A stretch of 64,000 nucleotides of DNA. Origin: Astropecten irregularis. Taxonomy: Eukaryota; Echinodermata; Asteroidea; Paxillosida; Astropectinidae. The notes beneath the pieces are model-generated. The model saw only the letters and a list, made by a program, of their open reading frames with translations, was not told where the DNA came from and did no database searches. The stretch spans positions 15,872,001 to 15,936,000 of the forward strand of contig OZ020244.1 in assembly GCA_963971285.1 (NCBI GenBank), in the 5' to 3' direction. A program made the position numbers and the translations under genes. Of the stretch, positions 1-12,200 are shown piece after piece (positions within the stretch are counted from its first letter, which is position 1; every line of letters begins with the position of its first letter).

Positions 1-64
1 GTTTAATACCATTTTCATCAAAAGAGGGTGCCATTCAAAAACTTGTGTTCGGATTACAGCTTAC

Positions 65-273
65 CTAGTCCATGTTCCAGAGCCAGAGGTGACCTGAGCA
101 CAGGCCCCAGCTGTTTGGGGTCACCCGCCAGCACTACTTGACCACCCTGAAGGTTGTCGGGATTCAGGATATTGGACAGGGATATAATGGCTTCTGGCTC
201 CATCGCATGGCCTGCCTCGTCGATGAAGACGTGGGTGAAGTGGTCCAGGGGAAAGTCCTTTGCAGTGGCCAGC
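65..273 (-). CDS. MOV10: MOV10 exon with DEAG box and motif III
   Basis: 209 nt, residues 648-717; acceptor TTGACAG, donor GGACTAG|GTAAGC. DEAG (Walker B) is at 221-210, followed by [16 protein letters not shown] and LEHGLG. The remaining helicase exons are off the left edge. Confidence 0.95.
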
Positions 274-3200
274 CTGTCAACCAAACGACAATTTACACAA
301 ATGGTGAAAGTTTTAAAACACAAAATGCATGGGAAAAGTCATTAGGGGCCAATTTCATAGAGCTGCTTAAGAGAAAAATTTGCTTTCAAGCATGAAAAGT
401 TTTCAAGAAAGACTTGAAGCTTTGCATGGTGACAATTGGTATGTTGATCAGTTTGCGGAAACACCACGTGTTTATACTTTCGCACTTCTATTTCGTTCGC
501 ACTTCTCTCGTAAGGTCTCAACGTTTCAACTAGCCTGCTCTAGTCATCATCATGGCCCAATTTCATGGAATCCGTTACTGCCTATTTTTGTGCTATTAAA
601 AACAAGCACTGCTACGCGTGAAATCTATTTCATGGAATCCGTAAGCAAGACTCTCGGTTAGCCAATAATTTCTAGGGTAACCGTGATTATTTTCTGCTAA
701 CGGGCTGTCGTATGCATTCTGCACAAATTCCTTGCTTATAGTTATACCAAAAAGAAAACACTTCCGTGAACTACGCTAACCGTAACTAAAAAAATTCTGC
801 TACCGTAAGCGAGGGATTTTTGCTAACGGGTACGGATTCCATGAAATTGGGACCAAGATCGAGACTAGAGATGATGATAACTAGAGCAGGTTATAGTCGA
901 AACGTTGAGACCTTACGCGAAGTGTGAACGCAATAGAGGTGTGAAAGTACGAAGGAATATTACATATGGTGTTTCCGCAAACCGATCCATGTGAAAAGTC
1001 TTCCTTGATCAAACAGGATTACCAACCAAATTTTCATGTGATGTTTACTGCTTTTGACTTGTATTCGGCCATCGTTTGCTGAGCAAAAACATTCACAAGG
1101 AGTTTTTGCTGGCATACTGATTTTATTTAATTACCCAGGGGCCAATTTCATTAAACTGTTAAGCACAAAAATTTGCTTTTTTTGCGTGTTATGCCCATCC
1201 ATGATCACTAGTAAAATGGTAACATGTTCAGGAAATTTCATGTTACTCAATGACAAGAAAATTGCCGAATTACTCGATGGTGTTGAAAAATGAAATGTTC
1301 CATTCAACTAATGAAAATATTCTTACCATTGCACTCATAAACATTTATTATTTGTATACTGACCTTCCTGCTGTGCAGAGTGTAGTCACAAGAATCCTCT
1401 TCTTCATGAGATCTTCTTTACATGGGAAAAAGTTGTCTCCTGTTATTTTGTCATAGTTGCAGCACTCCTTCTCCTACACATAATTAGCAACACCAGGTTT
1501 AAACAAATTATGAGATCCAAACATGTAGTTCAGGGCCCAATTTCATGGAATCTGGGGCCTATTTCATAAAGCGTCACATCTATGCGATGAGTCCATAGAG
1601 AAAGGATGCATCTTAACTCTGCGATGCGTCGTAAGTTTTATGAAATCGGCCCCTGATCTTTAAAAGATCAAAAATAATTTTGGTCACTGGTTTGACTCTT
1701 TTCTGGATAAATACAGCATTTCAGGGAGAATAATTTTACCGGTATATGTTTCTACCATCACCCTCTTTATACCCTGTAAGTTATATAAGTAAATCTGACT
1801 GTGAAGATTTCTGTTTCGGTATGACATGTGGCTCTTGTTCAACTTCAAATGAATACAGTGTACTGCCCATGACTAAAGTTGGATTACAACAAGCCCCAGA
1901 GCCCGAGTTACAAGCCCAGGCCTGGCCAGGCTTTCCAGTGACAGGTCCCGACCAAGTTTCTCTCCCTATTAAGCGAACCTTCAATGTTTGATCCACGTTC
2001 TTCCAGTCTCTGCTCAGAGCATTGACCCTGAAGAGGTTTGCCTTGTCAACGGGAGTGCCTGCACCACTGAGGAGACGCTTAGCGATCAGATCGGCTGCGC
2101 TGTTGGAAGGAGCACACGCTAGGATGCGACTCCTACCAAGAACTTTGAAAACCTAAGGAAAAGAATCAAATATTACATTCAGAATTTGTGTTTATAGCCA
2201 ATGGCCAAGCTTTACCATCCTTATTTGAATGTCTACACCAGAGTTGTTGACTCGAATCGGTGACTTGGACTCGAGTCCGACTCGAGTCACCAATTTTCGT
2301 GACTTGCAACTTGCAACTTGACTTGACTTGGAACAAAATGACTCGAGACTTGACTTGACTTGAGAAAATTTGACTTCCGACTTGACTTGGTTACAACTCT
2401 GGACTCTACACTGCTCTCAGACTAGGTCCCAATCGAGATAATAAGCCCTGCCCTCTTTCAACATATTCATGCAACCTAACATTCAAGAGGACATCACGAA
2501 CAACCAAGGTATTTAGGTGAGTTACTTTTATTATACACAAAGTGTTTTTTATTCCCTTTAATGAATAATAAGGACTAATCTAACCCAATCCATGTACTAT
2601 ACCTGTTTAATGGCTTCTACAATGGTCACAGTCTTGCCGGTGCCTGGAGGTCCAAACACTAAATACGGAGCAGGTCTAGAGGTGCCCTGCAGTATGTGCT
2701 GAATGGCCCTTGTCTGCTCTGTATTTGAGGCTAGTTTCCTGTCATACAGCTGCCGAGTAAGTGTGCTGCAATTATATGATACAAAAGGACCTTTATTAAA
2801 CAATTTGAACTTACATCACGCATTAAAGGTGGTATCATACTTTGGTTTTTGTCAAAGACGTACAGATTCATGGGCAAAAATATCAAGGAAGATACAGTCA
2901 CAGTCATCTGTGAAAATTTCAAACCCATACGGTGCCCACTTTTTGAGAAGATCATGAAAAACAGCCACAGTATTTCTTAAGTCTTTTCTCTTTTATTTTT
3001 GATCTTTTAAAAGATCAAAAAGATTTTCGGTCGTTGTTTGACTAATTTCTGGATAAATACACCATTTCAGGCGGAAATATTAATTACGGTAGGTTTCTAC
3101 CAGCACCATCTTCATACCCTGTAAGTTATAGGTAAATCTGTGAACATGTCTGTTTTGGTTTCTTACAAAAGTATGATACTACCTTTAAAAAACCTGCTCA

Positions 3201-6200
3201 TAAAAGCATAATACAGAACTGGTAAAGGTGACAGAATAGCTGCAGACTGTTCATATTTTGATTTTTCATGGAATAACAAACAAACATGTGAAATTTTCAG
3301 CTCATTTCCTCATTGGAAACAGTATAAAACAGTGAAAAATGCTCAAGGTATTTTCAAATCTATTCACAGGAGTTTTGATCTCACCCCGAGATCAAAACTA
3401 TTTTCGGTCGTTGATTTACACATTTTCTGGATAAATACAGCATTTCAGCCGGAAATATTTTAACAGTATGTTTCTATCATCACCATCTTCATACCCTGAA
3501 AGTTATACATAAATCTGTGAACAGCTGTTTGGCTATGTTTGTACTTTTAATTAACACCTTGTATCAGTGTGAGTTTCGAGCTTCAAATTGTCATAAAAAC
3601 ATTATAAACATGCCCTTTAAAAGTATGGAAAATCTTCAATTTTTATAATAAAAAAGGTTTAAAGTCGATTTTCTCAAAACTATAATTCCCACGCCCTGTG
3701 GCCACTTTGTCTCTTCGTGAAAACGGTGACAAAATGCCCAACTCTATTATATACTCTTCACTTTTTAGCTGTTTTAGAACGGCAAGTGCTACGGTACTGG
3801 TTCTTTTTGTAAAAGCTTTGTTAGATCCTGTAGATATGCATGCTACTGCGAAATTATGTGTGACGTCATCATGTCGTCATTAAAAATGCTGATTTGTATT
3901 CCATATAGTAATCAGTGTCTGATTGTCATGAAACCTGGTAGGTGCGATGTTTGTGCTACTCCAAGACTTTGTTGATGACAGTTTGATTGAACTTTTAATT
4001 AAAAAAAACTTCAAGCTAATTAAATAAAGTCGGAACAGCTCTGTGTTCGTCCACGAACACTTAAATGTCTAGTTGTTAATTAACTTCGCCCGAAATGTCC
4101 AATACATTCTATATCATGGTCATATTGACACAGTTTGCAGAATGTTTACCTTCCGTCTGGAATATCATGCAGCAGTTCTTTGTATCCGAGATTTTCAGGC
4201 ATCGGAAAGAGAACCTCCTTCAGGTTGTCATGCACGGGCACCTGCTCAATAGCAAAATGCTGCAGACGTAATGGCAGGCGGTTGAACGTGAACTCAATGT
4301 CCACTTTGGTTCCGTCAAGAAAACGATCCAAGAACCTGGAAAGAAACCATATTAGAGAGATTTCACATTAGCGCCATCTGCGTAAATATAATCCGTATCG
4401 AAACCAAGGCTCTCTGTACTGAACTTAATGAAGACGTAGTAAAACGGATATTAAAAACAGATGAGAGTTTGCCAATTGGTGTTTTAAAAAATGTAAATGT
4501 GAAGTTTCATATTTTTACGAACTAGAGTATATTGTTGTTTTTTAAATAAAAAATTACCTATTTCTGGATGGTTTGATCAAATTTGTGTAATTCTCTCGCT
4601 GAGGGCGCTACACATGCATGGATCGGTGATACCCTGTGCAATATATTGATACAATGCGTGAATGCAGTTTACCTGCGTAAACTGATCATGTGCAAAGGGG
4701 TAGACGCCGCTGGGCAGCAGGATTATATACGAATGCGTGATAACAGCTGGTGAGTCCCCTTCACGCGTCATCACCAATGCAAATTAGGTAATAACGCGAT
4801 CACCTTTTAAAAAAAATTACGTTGGCGCCGGCTCAAAATCGGAGAAATTGTCATCCTTTCCCGGGATTGGAAATCTTTCAATATTTTGTTCTTATTATGT
4901 AAGTATAGGAAAACTATTCAAAAAGTCATTCAAGAGAAAAAATCAATATTTCTCTATTCGTTTTACTATGTCTTCAAATCGCGCCGCAGCGGCCACTCAA
5001 CACAGTACATAACATCACACTCTCAGCTTAGGGGCCAATTTCATAGAGCTGCGCGTGCATGCTTAAGCACAACATTTGCTTATAAAGCATCATGTCTTCC
5101 TTGATCAAACAGGATTGCCTTGCGAATGTTCATGTGATGTTTACTTCTTTTGACTTGTATTCGGCCATTGTTTGCTGAGCATAATATTCACAAGGAGTTT
5201 TGGCTGGCATGTACTGATTTTATTTACCAAGATTTTTTGTGCTTAAGCAAATTGGTGCTTAAGCAGCTCTATGAAATTGGCCCCAGGTATGAGTTGCCGT
5301 GCTTTGCTCTAGCAGACTGTGAAAGTGCATTGTGTATATGTACAAGCGTCTGCGTGTTTGAGAAGCGAACACAGATAGAAAGCCTCGTTTAATTTTTGAA
5401 CGTGGAAGTGCATAGATCGATTTTAAAAGTCTTGTATTTGGATCCCTTTATTGAGATTACACTTGAAGGTTCTACTCAGATTTGAGAAGACGATTACCGT
5501 TACCTCTACAAAATCCTTTCATAGAAATTCAAATTGTAAGGTTCGTTGGGAACAATATAAGATCTTTAAGGTAATATCATACTTTGCTTTTTGTCAAAGA
5601 AATGCAGATTCATGGGCAAAAATATCAAGAGAGGTACAGTAACAGTCATCTGTGAAAATTTCAGTCCCATACGGTGATCATTTAATATTGAGAAAACAGT
5701 GAACTTGAAAACGCCACAGTATTTCTAAAGTCTAATTTTCACTTAAGATCAAAATTGTTTTTGGTCATTGGTTTAACACTTTACTGGATAAATACAGCAT
5801 TTCAGGCAGAAAAAACAGTATGTTTCTATGGCATTGGTAGCTTTTCATGTATATCAAACGAACAAAGATAATTGACTATTAGGGACACCGTCATAGGGCC
5901 AGATAGCTATTAAGTTGGTTGAGCACCAAGTACGGTATTCCAGGGGTCGAAGGTTCAAATCCCACTCCAGTCAGTCTTTCTTTGTTCATGCCTTTCAATA
6001 TACTTACTCTCTTGCGAATCCTAGCCTCAGCTCTTCCAACTCCACGTCGTGGACATACCCCTTGTAGGTTCTGATCTTGTGATGATTTCGGTCGGCCGAA
6101 AACCGGGCAAACAGGTGATCTCCCCTCAGGACAGAGGGACGATTCTCAGCCAGTCCTGGGACCTATACCCAAATAATTTGCATTTAAATGGCCGAAATCA

Positions 6201-9200
6201 GAATTGTGTCGCAGTTTTTACAATAGGGAGGTTTCGCATGCGAACAGATACGCATACACGTACGATGAGTCATCCGTAAACGTCAACAGCCGATCCGATG
6301 TTTCGCAATAGTGAAGTCTATATATCTGACAACGGAGAACTTTCCTCCCTGACTTTTGAGGCTACTTTGGTCTTGTTCTGAAGTTTTGAAATACATAGAA
6401 ATGACACGTACATATTCAGCAATAGCGTTCCGCACTCATGACGTCACACCATGCATGCACGCACACACATACCCACACTCACCACACGTTTGCATGGCCA
6501 GTTGCAATGTTTGTCTGAGGTTCAGTGCTGTTTTTAGCGCAAGTGCGCAGTGCTATTCCAGTCTTTTTCAATCTAATCATGCACATGACAGCAAATGAAC
6601 AGAGAATTACGAGAAACTGAAATTCGCTATATGCTTGATTCTTACGCGTAGCGAGCACGACATCCGTGCCTCGTAGACGGATAGCCGATAAGCACACAAA
6701 AATTAGTGACGTATCCGGCGCACTAACCATATCCGTTCGCATGCAAAACCTCTCTAATGATACGTCTGATTACACCTAGTTCTCAATACAAATTTTATGT
6801 GAACAAAGTTACAGAAGGTTTATCTCTGACAAGGATAGGGTCTAGTTGTAAACTACCGTGCCTTCTACTTTTTGAAGCCCCTAATATTAATTTGCTATTA
6901 ACGGTAATGGATTCCATGAAATTAGGCCCTGCATGCTCACCCTGAGTTTCATGGTTTTTCCGTCCTTTTTCATGGTGACGCCCTCCATGTCATATTTGCG
7001 AATGTCCACCTCCATCTGGCACTCCTCAATGTGTAGAAGATCTGAGAATTTGCGAGCATAATTCTCCCAAGTCAGCGGCAGATCGATGTTTCTCCTGATG
7101 TGGAAGAGGAAATTCTAACATGTATTTTTGATTTGATTTTAAAGGTAGTATCATACTTTGGTTTTTGTCGAAGAATTACAGACTTATGGGCAAAATTAAC
7201 AAGAAAGATACATTAACAGTCATCTGTGAAAATTTCAGTCCCATACGTACGGTGCCCATTTTGTTTGAGAAAACAGTGAAAAACGGCCACAGTATTTCCT
7301 AAGTCTTTTCTCTTTTATTTTTGATCTTTAAAAGATGAAAATAATTTTGGTCACTGGTTTTTACTCTTTTCTGGATAAATAGGCCTACACTACATTTAAG
7401 GCAGAATTTTGTTCAGCACCATGTATCCTTTGGCAATTTGGCTCTCTACAAATACAGTTATTATTATTATTATTAATTATTACCATCACCATATTTATAC
7501 CCTGTAAGTTATAGGCAAATCTGTGAAGATTTCTTTTTTGGTATGCTACCAAAGTATGATACTACCTTTAAAGATTAACTGTAATCAAAACTCATATTAT
7601 CTGTATTGTTATGGAACTCAACATACCTTTCATTGTTTGTGCCCAAAAAAGGTTGTACGTATTAAAAAAGGTATTTTAGACCCATAATTTAGCACATCAC
7701 TTTTCGCGACAAATTAATCTGCCCACCCCGCGTTTTTGTTCAAACCGAAGAGCAAAATCCTGCATACAATGTGTGTGACCCAGCAAGAGCTACTGTAGTG
7801 CAAGCCTATTTGTTCTGTAGGTGATGACATCACATGAATTGTTGCGTGGGTCGGTTCCGAGGGGGATTTTATTGGGGTACGGCTTTTGGATCAAAATTAA
7901 GCACTTACGTTACATAAATATTTGAATATACATAGTAATTAATCATGAATTAAGCAATAATTTTATTAAAGTACTTTCATCCCTTTCCCAAATTTGATTA
8001 CAGTAAACCTCAAAACCATTATTTTGTGTTGTTCAGTCCTTTCAAACTATTTTTCAGAAATCAATTTGCTTAAATTTCCTTTTTTTCTACAATAGTCAAA
8101 GCAAATTTGTACAAGTAATAAACTGCTGCAAATTGCTCATTAGCCAAAATAATGACCTGAAATATATCAAATGCAGGAGTTAGGAGGGCCTGACGGGTTC
8201 AATCCTATCGAAGCCTTCGATAAAGATCCTGCTAGGATCAAAACATGTCAGTAGGATCTTTATTGAAGCCTTCGATAAAGATCCTGCTAGAATCAAAACG
8301 TGTCAACAGGATCTTTATTGAAGCCTTTGATAAAGATCCTGCTAGAATCAAAACGTGTCAACAGGATCTTTATTGAAGCCTTCGATAAAGATCCTGCTAG
8401 GATCGAAACACGTCAGCAGAGTCTTTATCAAAGCCTTCGATAAAGATCCTGCTAGAATCAAAACGTGTCAGCAGGATCTTTATCGAAGCCTTCGATAAAG
8501 ATCCTGCTAGGATCGAAACGTGTCAGCAGGATCTTTATTAAAGCCTTCGATAAAGATCCTGCTAGGATCAAAACATGTCAGCAAGATCTTTAGTGAAGCC
8601 TTTGATAAAGATCCTGCTAGGATCAAAACGTGTCAGCAGGATCTTTAGTGAAGCCTTCGATAAAGATCCTGCTAGGATCGAAACGTGTCAGCAGGATCTT
8701 TATTAAAGCCTTCGATAAAGATCCTGCTAGGATCAAAACGTGTCAGCAAGATCTTTAGTGAAGCCTTTGATAAAGATCCTGCTAGGATCAAAACGTGTCA
8801 GCAGGATCTTTATTAAAGCCTTCGATAAAGATCCTGCTAGGATCAAAACGTGTCAGCAAGATCTTTAGTGAAGCCTTTGATAAAGATCCTGCTAGGATCA
8901 AAACGTGTCAGCAGGATCTTTATTAAAGCCTTCGATAAAGATCCTGCTAGGATCAAAACATGTCAGCAAGATCTTTAGTGAAGCCTTTGATAAAGATCCT
9001 GCTAGGATCAAAACGTGTCAGCAGGATCTTTATCGAAGCCTTCGATAAAGATCCTGCTAGGATCAAAACGTGTCAACAGGATCTTTATTGAAGCCATCGA
9101 TAAAGATCCTGCTAGGATCAAAACGTGTCAACAGGATATTTATCGAAGCCTTCGATAAAGATCCTGCTAGGATTGAAACGTGTCAACAGGATTTTTATCA

Positions 9201-12200
9201 AAGCCTTCAATAACGACCCTGCTAGGATCGTTAAGTGTCAGCAGGATCTTTATCAAAGCGATCCTGCTTGGATTGAAACGCGTCAGGCCCTCCCAACTCC
9301 AAGAAATGTGTGTCTTTTCCATAAATATTCTGTTTTTTTGGGGGGGGGGGGTTATCCTAACCCTAACAAATAATCACAGTCCTTCAAAGATCCCAGGGGC
9401 CAATTTTATAAAACTGTTAAGCACAAAAATTTGCTTAGCACAAAAATGTCTCGCCCAATAAAACAAACCACCATTGAAAATTCCATTTGATATTCTTGAT
9501 CAGCGAACAACAGCCAAAGAGTGATACACACCACACAGAATTTTGGTTGTTAATCTTGTTTTTACTGAGACAGAAATGTCATGCTTAGCAAATTTTTGTG
9601 CTTAACAGTTTTATGAAATTGGCCCCCGGTTTATTCCTATATTTTGAAGTCTCCTACACTGTACATTTTTTCAGGTTACACTGACAGAAGAAAAGAAAAA
9701 TGCATCAACTGTATGTGCACAAGACTGCATGGTTATACGTACGTGACATCGTCCACACAGTCCTTGTTGTTCGTCTGATAACGAAGGTAATTCGGTACAT
9801 GGTACAGTTTCAGGTTCTGCAACTTCAACTTGCTGTCCGATTCCCTGGTGTAACACAAAAGCACATGGTCACATTAAAGGTAATATCATACTTTGGTTTT
9901 TATCAAAGAAATACAGATTCATGGGCAAAACATACCAAGACAGATACAGTATAACAGTCATCTGTGAAAATTTCAGTCCCATACAGTGTCCACTTTTTGA
10001 GAAAACAGTGAAAAACAGCCACAGTATTTCTTAAGCCTTTCTCTTTTATTTTTGATCTTTTAAAAGATCAAAAAGATTTTTGGTCGTTGGTTTACTAATT
10101 TCTGGATAAATACACCATTTCAGGCGGAACATTATTGTAACGGTATGTTTCTACTACCACCATCTTGTTATACATAAATCTGTGAACATTTCTGTTTTGG
10201 TTTCTTACCAAAGTATGATACTACCTACTAGCATTTCTTTCATATCATGCTAGCTGTATAACCATGTCAACCAAATTTTCACCAAATTTCACAAAATGAA
10301 ATACCTCCAATGACGTGGCCTTAATAAATACAATTACAGACTTTCAGTGGAAAATGGAAGTGGTCTCACTCATAGATATATATATATATAAAACAAGATG
10401 ACGCACCCGTGTACAAACCAATGGGAGCTATATCCGCGCATGCAGGACGCGGCCATTTTAGGTAGGACAAAAATGGACCTTAACATTCAAGCGCTTTATG
10501 TGACGATCGCGCAAGCCGTGCAGTACGCGGTTCCGGCCGTTATGCGTTACGCTATGCACCAGAAACAATGATGGAACGCCGTAGCTATAATCGCTGGCTT
10601 AGATTGTTTGTCGGTAATTCCATCATTTAATTTGCCAATTTCATCATTTTATTTGCCGTGTTGTCATTCAGGTAGCCAATTCCATCATTCAATTTGTCAT
10701 TCTGTTATTCTATTCGCAAATTTCATCATTCAATTTGGCAAATTGAATGATGGAATTACCGAAGCAAACAATCTAAAGAAGATAGCTACGGCATTCCATA
10801 AAAACGGATTTGAAACTCCTATCTATAAAAATGGCGCCGTTAAAGATGCGGCCAAGAGCAGCCAATGCGTCATCTAGTTTTTTTTGTATATATCTATGGT
10901 CTCACTGACATTTGAACTTGCTCAATCTTCCATAAGAACATTCAAAAAGTTGCAATTATGAAAAGGAGGCAGTTAAATGCAAGGATAATGATGACTGTGA
11001 CAGTATTCTACGTACAAGGCCGTTTGAGTGATATCCACCATGTATTGTTCCCACTCCCAGGTTGCAGCATTGCTGCATGTATCGGTGAAATGATCCTTGG
11101 GGTATGGCGGTGTGTGCGTGGTTTCATGGCTTCATGGCTTTCGTGACTACCAAACGAACAAAGATAATTGACTATTGGAGTCACCACCAACGTAGGGCTG
11201 TATATGGCTCAGTCGGTAGAGCGCCTATTTTTCTCTGTTCACTTTTCAATGACTTTAAATTCAGTCAGTTTCCCTTGTGGTTATTTGATGATTAACAGAA
11301 AATAATCACGGTTATAACCCAAGAAATTCTTCGCTATAAACCAAAAGTCTTACTTACGGATTCCATGAAATATATTTCACGCGTAAGCACAAATAGACCG
11401 TAACGGATTCCATGAAATTGGGCACCTGTTCGAAGCCTTAGGTAATTATCTTAATAAATGCCCTGGGCTTAATTTCATGGAATCCGCTTGATGACAGCCT
11501 ATTTTTCTAGGGTAACCGTGATTATTTTCTGCTATTAACGCGCTTTCATATGCATTCTGCAGAAAAACCTTGCTTACCGTTACCAAAAAGAAAACTCCCG
11601 TGAAACGCGCTAACCATAAGGCCAGGAAAACAATTGTTGTGCTGCCCTCAAGTGGAAAAATTAAAATTTTGGGTGGGTCGGTCGATTTTTTTATTTTTTT
11701 ATTTTTTTTTTTGCCGACTTTCAAACATTCTGTGTCGTTCATATACATATATAAAATATGAAATATATTAAATGACACAACATTTGAAAGAGAACCTGGA
11801 GTAAACAGTTCTTTCAGTATATCCAAGACTTTATTTAATTAAAGGTCTGGTAAACTCGTGAAAAAAAAAAAAATCCCGACCCCAAAATTTGGCATTTTAC
11901 GGTCGGTCGCTGAGGGCAACACAACAATTTTTTTTTTCCGGCCTAACCAAAAAAGACTGCTAACGTAAGCACATAATTTTTGCTAACGGTAACAGATTTC
12001 ATGAAATTGGGCCCTGAAATTAATCCATTTACAATTCCAGGCTTGGATGACAAATACAGATACTACACTGAAAAATCAATGGGTGGGGGGAGGGGGGGGG
12101 GTTATATGACTTACTTCAGCAGAGGTAGACCATCCACAATGTCCTCGGACGAATGTTTCACCGAATGCTTGGGTTGTCGTATGTAGGGAATGGTTGGTGG

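Noticed and set aside
8208-9275. CRISPR-like regular array
   Set aside because: Units are contiguous with no unique spacers, palindromic and derived from a MITE, and the context is eukaryotic.
10608-10877. Repeated 70-90 codon ORF shared by 10.6 and 32.7 kb
   Set aside because: It lies within a palindromic hAT-like MITE; the frame comes from short internal repeats.
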